Shown here in pieces: positions 27,773-37,514 of a DNA stretch of 64,000 bases. This DNA is from Bacillota bacterium (lineage in GTDB: Bacteria > Bacillota > Clostridia > Christensenellales > SZUA-584), in the NCBI GenBank assembly GCA_023410475.1, contig JAEYPS010000010.1, positions 22,757-86,756 on the forward strand, given 5' to 3'. The first letter of the stretch is position 1. Each line of letters opens with the position of its first letter. The notes below the pieces were generated by a model. The model worked only from the letters and a program-made list of their open reading frames with translations. It ran no database searches and was not told the origin of the DNA. The translations under genes and the position numbers were made by a program.

Positions 27773-27937
27773 ATTTATGCCCTCCGTTTTTGCTGGTTTT
27801 AATGGTAACTAATGCTATGCCTATAATGTTACCATTCATATCCATAGTCTTCAACCTTAAATATCCTCCCGCAACAATAACGGTAAGCCATGTTGCTTAC
27901 TTGTTCTCATATCGTCCGCGTGATAAAATACGCGTAT

Positions 27938-29173
27938 ATGGAATATAAAGCAAGGCTTACATACCATGTTTTCATAGCGGCGGCGATACTCATCGCCGCG
28001 TATATATTCGCGTATTCCGCTATCGGGCAGGATGTGTTTTCGCACAGCGATTACGATTCGTACACGCGGCAGGCGGCGGCGTGGTGGCACGGCAGCGCAC
28101 AGCTTCCCCCGCCCTATGAGACGGACGCGGCGCTAAAGGAGTTCAGGGCGGAGACTTGGCTTGAGATAGCGGAGTATAACGGGAAGCACTTTGTCAGCTT
28201 CCCGCCGTTTCCGAGCGTAGTCCAGTTCATGCTGTATCCCATGTTCGGAATGGGTGTTCCCGACAATCTCGTCAATACGTTGTTCGGGCTGGGCAGCCTG
28301 ATACTCATTTACTGCTTTTTGATACGCAGGGGGTTCGAGGGCTTTTCGGCCAGCGCGTTCGCGCTGCTCATGACGCTGGGGTCAAACCTCTTTTATATCT
28401 CTGTTACCGGCTGGGTGTGGTTTTCGGCGCAGACGCAGAGCTTTTTCTTCTCTGCGCTCGCGGTGTACCTCATATACAGCAAAAATAAGGGCGCGTGGTA
28501 TTTCTCGTTCCTCGCGCTCGGGATAGCCGTGGCGTGCAGGCCGTTCCAGCTTGTATACGCTCCGCTGATGCTGTATATACTCTATAAGAACATCGGCGGC
28601 GAAAAGGGATTTGTAAGAAACCTTTTAGCGTGCGTTAAATATGTTGTTCCGATGGCGGCTGTCGGGCTGCTGATAGCGGCGTACAACTACTCGCGATTTG
28701 GCGATATATTCGAGTTCGGGCATAACTTTTTGCCCGAGTTCGCGCGCGAGGAGCAGTTTTCGTTTTCGTATGTGCCGGGCAATTTTCTCGAGGTGTTAAA
28801 GCTGCCCGAGATCAGGGGCGGTCGTTTCGAATGGCCTATGTTCAACGGGACGCTGTTCTTTCTCGTGAATCCGGTGTTTGTCGCGCTCGCGGTGAGCCTT
28901 GTAAGAAGGTTCGATATAAAGCAGGCGATATACCTGCTGTGCTTTTTGGCGCATTTTGTGCTGCTGCTGACGCACAGGACGATGGGCGGCTGGCAGTTCG
29001 GCAGCCGGTATCTTGTGGACCTGCTGCCGTTCATGCTTGTGGTGTTCGCGGACGACAGGAGCTACAAGACGTTCGGCGCGACAAAGGCGGCGGCGCTGCC
29101 CGCGGCGCTTGCCGTATTCGGGGCGGCGCTAAACATATGGGGCGCGCTCTGGTATTACGGGCAAAATATATGA
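27938..29173 (+). CDS. Polytopic membrane protein, glycosyltransferase-39-like
   Basis: About 411 residues with roughly ten hydrophobic helices. The first extracytoplasmic loop after helix 1 contains SHSDYDSYTRQAAAWWHG and a later VSFPPFPSVVQF, a layout like GT-C (Dol-P-sugar dependent) glycosyltransferases, whose acidic catalytic residue lies in loop 1. TLGSNLFYISVTGWVWFSAQ and MGGWQFGSRYLVDLLPFML resemble the family of predicted membrane mannosyltransferases. The start is uncertain: ATGs at 27890 and 27938 both lack a good ribosome site; the second begins just before the first helix. It is followed by recF 12 nt later. Confidence 0.6.
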   Translation: MEYKARLTYHVFIAAAILIAAYIFAYSAIGQDVFSHSDYDSYTRQAAAWWHGSAQLPPPYETDAALKEFRAETWLEIAEYNGKHFVSFPPFPSVVQFMLYPMFGMGVPDNLVNTLFGLGSLILIYCFLIRRGFEGFSASAFALLMTLGSNLFYISVTGWVWFSAQTQSFFFSALAVYLIYSKNKGAWYFSFLALGIAVACRPFQLVYAPLMLYILYKNIGGEKGFVRNLLACVKYVVPMAAVGLLIAAYNYSRFGDIFEFGHNFLPEFAREEQFSFSYVPGNFLEVLKLPEIRGGRFEWPMFNGTLFFLVNPVFVALAVSLVRRFDIKQAIYLLCFLAHFVLLLTHRTMGGWQFGSRYLVDLLPFMLVVFADDRSYKTFGATKAAALPAALAVFGAALNIWGALWYYGQNI

Positions 29174-29185
29174 CGGGACTAAGCT

Positions 29186-30265
29186 ATGCATCTTGACAGC
29201 CTTGTACTGAAAAACTACAGAAGCTATGAAACGCTGAGCGTAAAGTTTTCGGGCGGAATAAACATACTGCAGGGAAAAAACGCCGCGGGAAAGACGAATG
29301 TGCTGGAGGCCATAGGCTTTTTGAGTTTCGGCAAGTCGTTTCGCACTCAGAGAGACACCGAGTGCATACGCGAGGGGCAGCAGAGCGCATACGTAAAGGG
29401 CGCCGTTACGCGCGCCCAGGGCCAGCTTTTCGTGGAGGCGCTGCTGTCAGCGGAGGATAAAAAGAGCCTTAAAGTAAACTCGGAGCCCGCAAGGCGCATG
29501 GGAGAGCTTTTCGGAAACTTCATAGCGGTAGTGTTCTCACCCGAGGATATAAAGGTGCTCAAAGAGTCGCCGTCGCTGCGCCGCAGGTTCGTGGACATGG
29601 AGATATCGAAGCTAAGGCCCGCTTATTTCTTTGAGCTTCAGGAATACCAGAAGGCGCTCGCGCAGAAGAACGCGCTGTTGAAGTCGAAGATAAAAGAGGA
29701 GCAGCTCAAAAAACTGGTGTCTATATACAACGAGCAGCTCTGCGCGCACGGAGAGAAGATTATACGTGCGAGGCAGGAGTTTTTAGGGAGAATAGGCGCG
29801 ATTAGCCGCGACATACACAGCAGCCTTTCGGGAGGAGAAGCGCTGTCTCTCAAATACAAGGCGAGCGTGCCCGTGGACGGAAATGTAAAGCAAGCGCTGT
29901 ACGACAGGATGGACAAATCGCTTACCTCCGAGATAGAGCAGGGCTTTACATTATACGGGCCTCACAGGGAGGACATAGCGGTACACCTTGAGGGAGCGGA
30001 GATAAAGGCGTATTCGTCGCAGGGCCAGATAAGGACTGCTATGCTGTCGCTTAAGCTCGCGACGCTTGAGGCCGCGAACGCCGATTTCGGCGAGAGCGCC
30101 GTGCTGCTGCTCGACGACGTGTTCTCCGAGCTCGACGAAGCAAGGCAGGCTGCGCTTTTGGAGCGCATAAAGGGAGCGCAGTGTTTTATAACAACTGCGA
30201 CGCCCGTCAAGAAGCCCATCGGAAAGGTGTATACAGTCGCGCAGGGCACGGTAACGGAGCGATAG
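29186..30265 (+). CDS. recF: DNA replication and repair protein RecF
   Basis: 359 residues, normal length. RecF is an SMC-like ATPase that loads RecA at gaps with RecO and RecR. MHLDSLVLKNYRSYETLSV, Walker A GKNAAGKT (30-37), the signature YSSQGQIRTAMLSLKLA and Walker B AVLLLDDVFSELD are intact. In most bacteria recF follows dnaA-dnaN; here it follows an unrelated membrane protein gene and no dnaN or gyrB is nearby, so the usual replication-origin cluster is broken up. No strong ribosome site is visible, which suggests coupling to the gene upstream. Confidence 0.96.
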   Translation: MHLDSLVLKNYRSYETLSVKFSGGINILQGKNAAGKTNVLEAIGFLSFGKSFRTQRDTECIREGQQSAYVKGAVTRAQGQLFVEALLSAEDKKSLKVNSEPARRMGELFGNFIAVVFSPEDIKVLKESPSLRRRFVDMEISKLRPAYFFELQEYQKALAQKNALLKSKIKEEQLKKLVSIYNEQLCAHGEKIIRARQEFLGRIGAISRDIHSSLSGGEALSLKYKASVPVDGNVKQALYDRMDKSLTSEIEQGFTLYGPHREDIAVHLEGAEIKAYSSQGQIRTAMLSLKLATLEAANADFGESAVLLLDDVFSELDEARQAALLERIKGAQCFITTATPVKKPIGKVYTVAQGTVTER

Positions 30266-30297
30266 AAGTAATAGGAAAAAGCCGGAAGACAGCAAAA

Positions 30298-30324
30298 GCG
30301 GGCGTCCACAGTCCGCCCCTACGG
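30298..30324. repeat. GC-rich dispersed hairpin repeat (GGGCGTCCACAGTCCGCCC)
   Basis: GCGGGCGTCCACAGTCCGCCCCTACGG forms a hairpin between recF and the convergent ZIP gene. It is like the GTAGGGGCG...GCCCGC repeats seen in many gut Clostridia. A related unit with the same plan (GGGAGGGCACAGGAGCCCTCCC) is at 57969-57996. Confidence 0.45.
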
Positions 30325-30346
30325 TAAACGGAGATATTGAGGATAC

Positions 30347-31045
30347 TCAGACGATGTTCGTCATTATAAAGCCAAGGCACAACCCAAGCAGGGCGAAGAA
30401 CGCCTTGTTTTTTTTGCCCGCGGCGGGGATTAGCTCTTTGAGTGAGATATAAAGCATAGCGCCGCCCGCGAACGATATGCACAGCGCTATCATCTCTGTC
30501 GAGATGCTGCCGACAGCCGTTCCGAGCACAGCGCCGACGGCAGTGGGCAGCCCCGTCAGCAGCGCGAGCGAGATAACCTTAATAATCGGCATTCCCGACA
30601 GGCGCAGCGGCAGGCACACCGCTATGCCCTCGGGAATGTTGTGCACGAGCATCAGCAGCGAAAGCGATATCGCGAGCCGCCTGCTCTCCACGAGCGTTGA
30701 GCCTATAGCCAGCCCTTCGGGCAGGTTGTGAAACGCTATGCCTATGAGTACGAGCAGGCCCATCTTGTACATCGTTTTCGAATCGTCGTCCGAAAACAGC
30801 GGAGACAGCAGCGCAAACACTCCCCCTCCTATCACCGCTCCGCCCGCCATAACGACGATCCCCGACAGCTGGGCGCTCTCGATAAGCATATCGAAGAACA
30901 CGACGGCGATCATCATCCCGCCCGCGACGGCGAGGAACGGCCGGGGCTCGCTAACTCTTTTTCCTATGATCATAGCGATAACGCCGCCGAGCGCCGTGCC
31001 CGCCGCGCCTACAACGCCGCCGATTATCCCGCTTTGTATGTACAT
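30347..31045 (-). CDS. ZIP family metal transporter
   Basis: 232 residues with about eight helices. The metal-binding helix motifs of the ZIP family are visible: FHNLPEGLAIGSTL (helix 4, HNLPEG) and LVHNIPEGIAVCLPL (helix 5, HNIPEG). It is of the GufA/ZupT type and would import Zn2+ or other divalent cations. It begins MYIQSGIIGGVVGAAGTALGG. It is convergent with recF. No metal-responsive site was recognised in front of it. Confidence 0.93.
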   Translation of the reverse strand: MYIQSGIIGGVVGAAGTALGGVIAMIIGKRVSEPRPFLAVAGGMMIAVVFFDMLIESAQLSGIVVMAGGAVIGGGVFALLSPLFSDDDSKTMYKMGLLVLIGIAFHNLPEGLAIGSTLVESRRLAISLSLLMLVHNIPEGIAVCLPLRLSGMPIIKVISLALLTGLPTAVGAVLGTAVGSISTEMIALCISFAGGAMLYISLKELIPAAGKKNKAFFALLGLCLGFIMTNIV

Positions 31046-31206
31046 AAAAATAAACCTTTCGAGTGGCTATTGTTATGTATACGCGGGGAGAGAAGGAGGA
31101 TATGCAAATGATGGTATGAAATGTGCATAAGGAATTGTGATAAGCAATGCCGCGTTCTTTGAGTTATTGGCAATAACGATACTGTGCGGTAAAGCGCCGC
31201 ATAGAG

Positions 31207-31392
31207 AGAAGCGCCCTTCTGTTTGACAGGGTTTTTGGGCCAAAGATGACGAACCTCATGGATGGATTTTTCGAAAAGGAATCGTAGTTTGCGGTCTCTA
31301 AGCAGTGTGTAGGCTGCGAAATTTGCGCATATATAAACCCGGCTGTGCCTCTGAAGGATATAATTTGCATGGCGGAGCAGAGCAGAGAATAA
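31207..31392 (+). pseudogene. Decayed ferredoxin (EFR1-like) fragment
   Basis: In the gap between the ZIP and DUF4375 genes one frame reads DRVFGPKMTNLMDGFFEKES, an amber stop, then FAVSKQCVGCEICAYINPAV and a stop at 31390. The 'FFEKD-x-F-x-V-x-x-C-x-GC-x-x-C' order is that of flavodoxin-ferredoxin fusions of the EFR1 family just before their first 4Fe-4S cluster, though the last Cys-Pro is lost (YINP). There is no start and no second cluster. The rest of 31046-31444 shows no gene. Confidence 0.5.
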
Positions 31393-31444
31393 GGCTGAAG
31401 ATATATAATTGGTTTTAATCTGTTAAATAGCGCTTGTAATATTG

Positions 31445-31993
31445 CTATGCAAAATTCGAGATATGCTCCCGTATGAACGCAGCGCATAGCGCCTCTAAGT
31501 TCTCGGTTTCATAAACAGAATAAAACGAGCTGTCGGTGTCATCGAACGGATAATGCTCATATGTTCGCGCGTATTCTTCTTCCGTTTCTGCAGCAAACCG
31601 GCCGAGATCCGAAACATCGATGCTATGCTTGCTGACAAAATCAGAAAAAAGCGCTTGCGTTTTCAGAGCGCCTATTTCTTTGAGAGCGTCCGCAAGATAA
31701 GGGGCTGTAAAGCGGCTTGTGTTGCTAAAGTACTGGAGCAGTCCGCCGTTCTGGAGTTCCATATCGAACCGCGCTATAGTATAGGCGGCGCGCTGAGCAT
31801 CATTAAGCGACTCAAGCGCTCCGCTGTCTTCGGTGGCGTTGCCGCCCGAGTCTGTCCTCACAATGACGGCCATAACGAGATCGGCGTCGGAGAGCTCAAG
31901 CAGCTTGTCAGCGGTCATGCTCTCGAATTCTTTAAAAGCGCCCTTTGTGGCCGCCTTAAATATAAGAGAAGCTAAACGCGAAATTAACCCCAT
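31445..31993 (-). CDS. DMP19/DUF4375 family protein
   Basis: 182 residues. After a short amphipathic N-terminus (MGLISRLASLIF) the protein has the DMP19/DUF4375 pattern: LNDAQRAAYTIARFDMELQN, then GGLLQYFSNTSR (the conserved NGG-x-x-QYF), APYLADALKEIGA and a C-terminal YENL-like ETENLEALCAAFIREH. Proteins of this family are cytoplasmic and helical, with DNA-mimic activity proposed for some members; the function here is unknown. Single gene. Confidence 0.75.
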   Translation of the reverse strand: MGLISRLASLIFKAATKGAFKEFESMTADKLLELSDADLVMAVIVRTDSGGNATEDSGALESLNDAQRAAYTIARFDMELQNGGLLQYFSNTSRFTAPYLADALKEIGALKTQALFSDFVSKHSIDVSDLGRFAAETEEEYARTYEHYPFDDTDSSFYSVYETENLEALCAAFIREHISNFA

Positions 31994-32020
31994 TCCCTGA
32001 CCTCACTTGAATGATTAAAC

Positions 32021-32503
32021 CTATGTTCTTTTGAACAGCTTATCTTTATGTTTACGAAGAGCAATAAAAAACGGGATGCCCAGCACATAGCAGGCGATCA
32101 CCTGCCCGATGGCGACCCATAGCACCGATTCCCAATACAGCAGATTAAGGTAGTGGTTCAGTATCCCGGCTACCACAAAAGCGTTTATGACGACGGCAGG
32201 CAGAGGAAGCAGCCATTTATTTTTTATTATCCTTGCTATGAGCGCCGCCGCAAGAGTTGCGAGAGAGCCGAATATGATATCGTACGGCCCTAAAGGCGTG
32301 CCTGCGAGGTTTGCGAGAAGGCATCCGGCAAACAGGCCGGGTATAGCCGCCGGTGTGAAGAACGGAAGCACGCACAGCGCCTCGGATATACGCACCTGCA
32401 GCTGTCCGTAGCTGAAGGGGTTTATTATCGTGAGCACGAAATACAGCGCCGCTATTATGCCCGCCTCGGCGATGAAACGGGCTGAGAACATTTTACCCCT
32501 CAT
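32021..32503 (-). CDS. queT: QueT family queuosine precursor transporter
   Basis: 160 residues with five to six helices. IAALYFVLTIINPFSYGQLQ, QVRISEALCVLPFFTPAAIP and AGTPLGPYDIIFGSLATL match the QueT (S-component) family of ECF transporters for queuosine precursors such as preQ1. It follows leuS by 1 nt, so it is probably co-transcribed. No preQ1 riboswitch is seen, which is unusual for queT genes standing alone but consistent with expression from the leuS promoter. With two QueG-like proteins in the window it suggests queuosine salvage. Confidence 0.88.
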   Translation of the reverse strand: MRGKMFSARFIAEAGIIAALYFVLTIINPFSYGQLQVRISEALCVLPFFTPAAIPGLFAGCLLANLAGTPLGPYDIIFGSLATLAAALIARIIKNKWLLPLPAVVINAFVVAGILNHYLNLLYWESVLWVAIGQVIACYVLGIPFFIALRKHKDKLFKRT

Positions 32504-32504
32504 G

Positions 32505-34922
32505 CTATGCCACCACGATGTTCGCTATTTTGCCGGGGATTATTATAACCTTTTTAACAGCTTTTCCGGCCAACAGCGAACTCAGCTCTTGCGTTTCCAT
32601 TATGTGCTTTTCTATGTCATCTTTCGAAGCGCTCGATGAAACGCAGAACGTCGCGCGCAGCTTTCCGTTTATCTGAAGAGGCATCTCAACAGTGTCGACC
32701 AGCAGTGCGCACTCGTCGACAGCTGGGTATTCGGCGTCGAACACGGAATACTTACCGCCAAGTACTTCCCACAACTCTTCGGCGAAATGCGGCGCGAACG
32801 GTGCTATTAGGCGTATCAGTGCGTTAGCTGCGTTTGCGGAAACCTCTTTGTCGGGCGAGGCGTCTACGTATTTATAAAGAGCGTTAGTGAACTCCATGAG
32901 CCGCGCTATCGCCGTGTTGAACTGGAATATCTCGATGTCGGCGCACATGTGCTTTATGCAGTAGTTCTGCGCGTACAGCAGTTCGGCCTTGCCCTTGTCG
33001 CTCGTCTCTTTAACGTCCTTGAGGCGCAGCACTATGCGCTCCACGCGCTCTAAAAACTTAGCTACGGAGCGTATGCCGTCCTCGTTCCACGGGCCGCCCT
33101 CTATATAAGAGAACCCGAAGCCGAGGTAAGTCCTGAATACGTCGCTTCCAAATTTACTTATATATTCGTCGGGCGATATCACGTTGCCTCTCGACTTGCT
33201 CATGCGCAGCCCGTCGGGGCCGAGTATCGTGCCCTGGTGTACGAGCGAAGTGAACGGCTCCTCGAAATCGAGGTACCCCATGTCATGAAGCGCCATCGTG
33301 AAGAAGCGCGCGTAGAGAAGGTGCATACACGCGTGCTCGGAGCCGCCTATGTATTTGTCGACCGGCAGCATCTTGTTTATCCACTCGGAGTCGAACGGCT
33401 TATCGTCGTTTTTGTTGTCGGGATAGCGCAGGAAATACCACGACGAGCATACGAACGTGTCCATCGTGTCCGCGTCACGCTTGGCGAGCCCGCCGCACTG
33501 CGGGCATACCGCGTTTAAAAACGACTCGGACTTTAGCAGCGGAGACGTTCCGTCCGGTGTGAAGTCTACATCGTAGGGCAGCTTTACCGGAAGCTCGCTC
33601 TCGGGCACGGCGACCTCGCCGCACTTTTCGCAGTATACGATGGGTATGGGCGTACCCCAATAGCGCTGGCGCGATATAAGCCAGTCTCTGAGACGGTAGT
33701 TTATCTTGAAGTCTCCCGCGCCTGATCTCTTAAGCTTTTCTATTATGGCCTTCTTGCCCTCTTCGGCAGGCAGGCCGTCGAACTCACCGCTGCTTACCAT
33801 AACGCCGTACTCTACGTAAGGCAGATTATCGCTGCCGCCGTCCTTCGCCTTTATCACTCGCTCTATAGGAAGCTCATACTTCTTTGCGAACTCGAAGTCT
33901 CTCTCGTCGTGAGCGGGCACTGCCATGACCGCGCCCGTGCCGTAGGTGGCGAGAACATAGTCGGCTGCGTATATGGGTATGCGCCTTCCGTTTATCGGGT
34001 TTATGGCGTATGCGCCCGTGAACACGCCCGTCTTTTCACGAGTGGTAGAAAGGCGGTCTATCTCGCTGGCGCGAGCGGCGCTCTCTATGTATTCTTCGAC
34101 AGCCGCTTTATGTTCGGGCGTGGTTATCTTCAGTGTTAAAGGGTGCTCGGGAGCGAGCACGGCGTACGTGCAGCCAAAAAGCGTGTCCGCGCGTGTCGTG
34201 AACACGGTGAACTCCCCGCCGCCCTCTATGCTGAACGTTATCTCTCCGCCGACAGACTTTCCTATCCAGTTTCTTTGCATCGTCTTTGTCTTCTCGGGCC
34301 AATCCAGGTTATCGAGACCGTCAAGCAGACGCTCAGCGTAGTCCGTTATCTTAAAAAACCACTGCGTTAAGTTCTTGCGCGCCACCGATGTGTCGCAGCG
34401 CTCGCAGCAGCCGTTTATAACCTGCTCGTTGGCGAGCACAGTGTTGCAGCACGTGCACCAGTTCACCGGCGCTTCCTTCCTGTAGGCGAGCCCTGTTTTG
34501 TAGAGCTGCAAAAAGCACCACTGCGTCCACTTATAGTAATCGGGCAGGCACGTCTTTATCTCGTAATCCCAGTCAAACATCGCGCCCATGGCACGGAGCT
34601 GCTTCTCCATTGTCTCTATATTCGAGAGCGTGGAATCTTCGGGGTGTATGCCCGTCTTTATGGCGTAGTTTTCGGCGGGCAGGCCGAACGCGTCGAAGCC
34701 CATGGGCTGGAATATCTCATAGCCCTTCATGCGCATATAGCGCGCGTACGAGTCGGAAAGTCCGTAGTTATACCAGTGGCCGACGTGAAGCTTCGCTCCC
34801 GACGGGTACGAGAACATCTCGAGCACGTACTTCTTTTTATCCGCGCGCGACTTATCGAACCTGTAAAGCCCCGTTTCGTCCCACTTCTTCTGCCACTTCT
34901 TTTCTGTCTTAAGAAAATCCAT
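32505..34922 (-). CDS. leuS: Leucyl-tRNA synthetase
   Basis: 805 residues, normal for bacterial LeuRS. It charges tRNA-Leu in the cytoplasm. The class I motifs are HVGH (residues 46-49) and LRMSKSRGN (near 580). The CP1 editing domain (~residues 220-415) includes [20 protein letters not shown], and the zinc-ribbon [19 protein letters not shown] is present. CAGGAG lies 7 nt before ATG. TATAAT at 34978-34973 on the minus strand is a likely -10. No T-box leader (no TGGNACCGCG element) was seen upstream. Confidence 0.98.
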   Translation of the reverse strand: MDFLKTEKKWQKKWDETGLYRFDKSRADKKKYVLEMFSYPSGAKLHVGHWYNYGLSDSYARYMRMKGYEIFQPMGFDAFGLPAENYAIKTGIHPEDSTLSNIETMEKQLRAMGAMFDWDYEIKTCLPDYYKWTQWCFLQLYKTGLAYRKEAPVNWCTCCNTVLANEQVINGCCERCDTSVARKNLTQWFFKITDYAERLLDGLDNLDWPEKTKTMQRNWIGKSVGGEITFSIEGGGEFTVFTTRADTLFGCTYAVLAPEHPLTLKITTPEHKAAVEEYIESAARASEIDRLSTTREKTGVFTGAYAINPINGRRIPIYAADYVLATYGTGAVMAVPAHDERDFEFAKKYELPIERVIKAKDGGSDNLPYVEYGVMVSSGEFDGLPAEEGKKAIIEKLKRSGAGDFKINYRLRDWLISRQRYWGTPIPIVYCEKCGEVAVPESELPVKLPYDVDFTPDGTSPLLKSESFLNAVCPQCGGLAKRDADTMDTFVCSSWYFLRYPDNKNDDKPFDSEWINKMLPVDKYIGGSEHACMHLLYARFFTMALHDMGYLDFEEPFTSLVHQGTILGPDGLRMSKSRGNVISPDEYISKFGSDVFRTYLGFGFSYIEGGPWNEDGIRSVAKFLERVERIVLRLKDVKETSDKGKAELLYAQNYCIKHMCADIEIFQFNTAIARLMEFTNALYKYVDASPDKEVSANAANALIRLIAPFAPHFAEELWEVLGGKYSVFDAEYPAVDECALLVDTVEMPLQINGKLRATFCVSSSASKDDIEKHIMETQELSSLLAGKAVKKVIIIPGKIANIVVA

Positions 34923-35257
34923 ATATGTCTCCTGACTGTTTTTAAGTCATTATTACTTATTAATTATTTTTAATTATAACGATTTGTGCTTTATCTAGAC
35001 GATAAAGTCTATGTGTTTTAGTGGTCCTGTCATTTTTGCCAATACTGCTCCACCAAAAATTACCACGATAGCTGGTTTTTACTCTTAAAAGGCTAAATAT
35101 GCTTCTATAATTATTGTTTTATCAAACATTCCTGTTAGCTTTATTTATTATTTTATAGCGCTCTACATTATATAACAACGAGATAATCTAGTCAAAATAG
35201 AATTATGAAAGTGCAGGGAATGGTTTTTGATCTTACATGCGGGCTTATGGTTTATTT
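34923..35257. other. AT-rich intergenic region upstream of leuS
   Basis: No gene is supported here. On the minus strand TATAAT (34978-34973) is a candidate leuS -10. The perfect palindrome CTTTATC-TAGAC-GATAAAG (34989-35007) lies just upstream, where the -35 would be, so it could be an operator. Nothing else is recognised. Confidence 0.45.
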
Positions 35258-35878
35258 TCATGGAGCCTCACCCCAAACATTCTTATCTATTAAGTATATG
35301 CTTTCGGCCGTTTCTTTCTTAGTAAAATTGCTTGGCAATTCTTCATATTTCGCAGCTATTCTGACAGGTATTATTGCAGCGTCAAAGCTCCATATTTCAT
35401 TACTACACCCTAATAACGCATACCAAGGTTTCCCGTCCGTACCTTCATTAGTTAAATAAACTCCGGTCTCACTAAAGTGTTCTGAAAACAACGTCATAAT
35501 ATTTAAGAGGGGGATTTTAACATCATTCTTAATTCTATATGGTTCATAATCGATTGTGATCTCTTCTGTGTAAAACAATAATTCTGTTTGCAACCATGGC
35601 TCTTTTATTTCACGCATCATTTGAGGTGTCCAGCCTATAGCAAAGGGTCTGATGTTGAGTACTATACCATTAAGATTAATTTTCACCGTTTCAGCATTAC
35701 ATCCGGAGTATACAAACCCGTCATCAAAAATATTCCAATCGAGTCCATCAAAGCTGTCTGCTAAATACTTTTCATCAAACCCGATTTGAGCCAGCAAGTT
35801 TTTAAATCGAGATAGTGTTGAAGTATAGCTGTCTTTATCACATTTTACGTATGTTTGAATTTGAGAGTATTCAGGCAC
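35258..35878 (-). CDS. Hypothetical protein, 206 residues
   Basis: A soluble protein without signal peptide or membrane segment, rich in aromatic residues (FDGLDWNIFDDGFVYSG; PYRIKNDVKIPLLNIMTLFS; TDGKPWYALLGCSNEIWSFD). The composition suggests a compact alpha/beta domain like those found in immunity or SMI1/KNR4-type proteins, but no signature was recognised. The codon use is AT-rich compared with ispDF and leuS on either side, so it may have been acquired. It has no obvious partner gene. Confidence 0.6.
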   Translation of the reverse strand: MPEYSQIQTYVKCDKDSYTSTLSRFKNLLAQIGFDEKYLADSFDGLDWNIFDDGFVYSGCNAETVKINLNGIVLNIRPFAIGWTPQMMREIKEPWLQTELLFYTEEITIDYEPYRIKNDVKIPLLNIMTLFSEHFSETGVYLTNEGTDGKPWYALLGCSNEIWSFDAAIIPVRIAAKYEELPSNFTKKETAESIYLIDKNVWGEAP

Positions 35879-35932
35879 GGTAACACCTTCTTTGTTTTAT
35901 TTTGCAGCTAAACTTGTTAAGGTCACCATATA

Positions 35933-37069
35933 CTATCTTACAAGCGTCGCCGCGGCCATAGCAGAGACTCCCTCGCCTCGCCCCTCAAAGCCCATTCCTT
36001 CCGTAGTCTTTGCCTTTACGCTCACTGCTTCCGTATCTATGCCGAGCGCCGAAGCTATGTTTTTCCTCATCTCGATTATGTAAGGAGCGAGGCGCGGCTG
36101 CTGCATTACGACAGTCGAGTCTATGTTTACTATCTCGTAGCCTCTTTCGGCTATTATATTACGAGTCCGTTTCAGAAGCTCGATACTGCTTATACCGCGG
36201 AATTCGTCTGTGCACGGAAAATGCGTCCCTATATCGCCTGCGGCGGCTGCGCCCAGCAGCGCGTCTGTTATCGCGTGCAGCAGCACATCCGCGTCGCTGT
36301 GGCCGAGAAGCCCCTTTTCAAAGGGTATGTCAACGCCTCCGAGAATAAGCGGCAGCCCCGCTTCCAGCCTGTGAGCGTCATAGCCCGTGCCCGTCCTCGT
36401 CTGTTGGCCCGCTATCGCCCTGCCGTACATCAGGTCTTCCTGCGTCGTTATCTTGATGTTATCGTAGCGTGCCTCCACAAAGCTGACAGAAACACCCATC
36501 CTCTCGAGAAGTACGCAGTCGTCCGTGCCCACGAAGCCGTCCTCGCCGGCCCTCCTGTGTGCGCTCAGAAGCAGGTCATATCTAAACGCCTGTGGCGTCT
36601 GTATGTTTACGAGCTTATCCCTGTCGAGTGTGTCGGCGATCACGCCTTCCTCCACGACCTTTATAGTGTCTTTAGCCCTGACGCCCGCAGCCGCGGCTCC
36701 CGTCTCATAAGCCTTTTCCACGCACGCCCTTATAACGGAAGGGTCAACAAAGCATCTCGCTCCGTCGTGCACGGCAACGACGTCGGCATCCTTGGCACGG
36801 GTAAGAGCGTTCCAAACGGAGAACTGGCGCTCGCTGCCCCCTTCCACTATTTCATAGGGTATACTGAGCGTTTTATTTGCCGCAGTATCGACGTCCCCTA
36901 TGTCCTGCTTTCTGCAGACTATTATTACACGGTCAAAGCATACCGCGTTTTCAAATGCCAAAAGCGAGCGCTCAAGAACCGTCCTGCCCCCTATGGCTAT
37001 CTGCATTTTGTTCTGGCCCATGCGCGTTGAGCTTCCCGCGGCAAGCACAATACCGACTGTGTTACGCAT
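35933..37069 (-). CDS. ispDF: Bifunctional IspD/IspF enzyme
   Basis: 378 residues joining two MEP-pathway steps. Residues 1-~215 are IspD, which makes CDP-methylerythritol ([38 protein letters not shown]). Residues ~222-378 are IspF, the cyclodiphosphate synthase ([32 protein letters not shown], metal-binding D and H). The two act either side of IspE, which is encoded at 42605-43462; fusions of non-consecutive steps are known in several bacteria. The gene overlaps rqcP by 8 nt. Confidence 0.96.
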   Translation of the reverse strand: MRNTVGIVLAAGSSTRMGQNKMQIAIGGRTVLERSLLAFENAVCFDRVIIVCRKQDIGDVDTAANKTLSIPYEIVEGGSERQFSVWNALTRAKDADVVAVHDGARCFVDPSVIRACVEKAYETGAAAAGVRAKDTIKVVEEGVIADTLDRDKLVNIQTPQAFRYDLLLSAHRRAGEDGFVGTDDCVLLERMGVSVSFVEARYDNIKITTQEDLMYGRAIAGQQTRTGTGYDAHRLEAGLPLILGGVDIPFEKGLLGHSDADVLLHAITDALLGAAAAGDIGTHFPCTDEFRGISSIELLKRTRNIIAERGYEIVNIDSTVVMQQPRLAPYIIEMRKNIASALGIDTEAVSVKAKTTEGMGFEGRGEGVSAMAAATLVR

Positions 37070-37319
37070 TTCTTGACTCCTCTATCACTTCATACATGCT
37101 GTCCGCTTCCTCCTTACGCACCGTCTCCGCGAGCTTTAACACCTTGACTTTAAGAGTAGCCGAGCCAAAGCGTATCTCTATTATATCGCCGATTTTGAGG
37201 TCTTTGCCTGCCTTGGCGGGGTTTGCGTTTACGGATACTCTCTGGCGGTCACAAGCCTCGCTCGCGACCGTGCGCCTTTTAATTATTCTTGATACCTTTA
37301 AAAATTTGTCGAGTCTCAT
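37062..37319 (-). CDS. RqcP-like S4-domain RNA-binding protein
   Basis: 85 residues from an ATG behind AGAGG; a longer frame from 37364 adds an unlikely hydrophobic lead. [40 protein letters not shown] and [10 protein letters not shown] form an S4 domain of the Hsp15/RqcP (YlmH-YabO) group, which in Bacillota helps RqcH extend stalled nascent chains with alanine tails. The C-terminal ~15 residues are charged. It overlaps and precedes ispDF. The subfamily is assigned by size and sequence only. Confidence 0.85.
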   Translation of the reverse strand: MRLDKFLKVSRIIKRRTVASEACDRQRVSVNANPAKAGKDLKIGDIIEIRFGSATLKVKVLKLAETVRKEEADSMYEVIEESRNA

Positions 37320-37437
37320 ATCACAACCTCTTTTCCGTAGTATTATAGCAAAAAAACAGGCCAAACGTAAATTTTATTTACTCAGTCTCTTAAACTTGCC
37401 TTAATTGAGTTAATTAAAATTTCTTAACTTGACTCTA

Positions 37438-37481
37438 TCAGACTATCGTGATAGTCTGACGGTAGACTATTATAATAGTCT
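37438..37481. promoter_or_regulatory. Two palindromic operators over a promoter
   Basis: TCAGACTATC-GT-GATAGTCTGA (37438-37459) and AGACTATTATAATAGTCT (37464-37481) are both perfect palindromes with the shared half-site AGACTAT. The second contains a -10 TATAAT (37471-37476); GTGATA in the first sits 17 bp upstream as a -35. Binding of a dimer to either would block the promoter of the SIMPL-domain gene. The regulator is not encoded next door. Confidence 0.7.
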
Positions 37482-37514
37482 GAAACGAATATCAAAAAGC
37501 AGGGAGGAAAACAT

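Noticed and set aside
34923..35257. T-box leader for leuS
   Set aside because: No TGGNACCGCG-type antiterminator bulge or specifier stem could be found on the minus strand; only a short palindrome and a -10 are seen.
35205..35459. An 84-codon plus-strand frame opposite the hypothetical gene at 35258
   Set aside because: It is antisense to a longer frame with better composition, and its start has no ribosome site.
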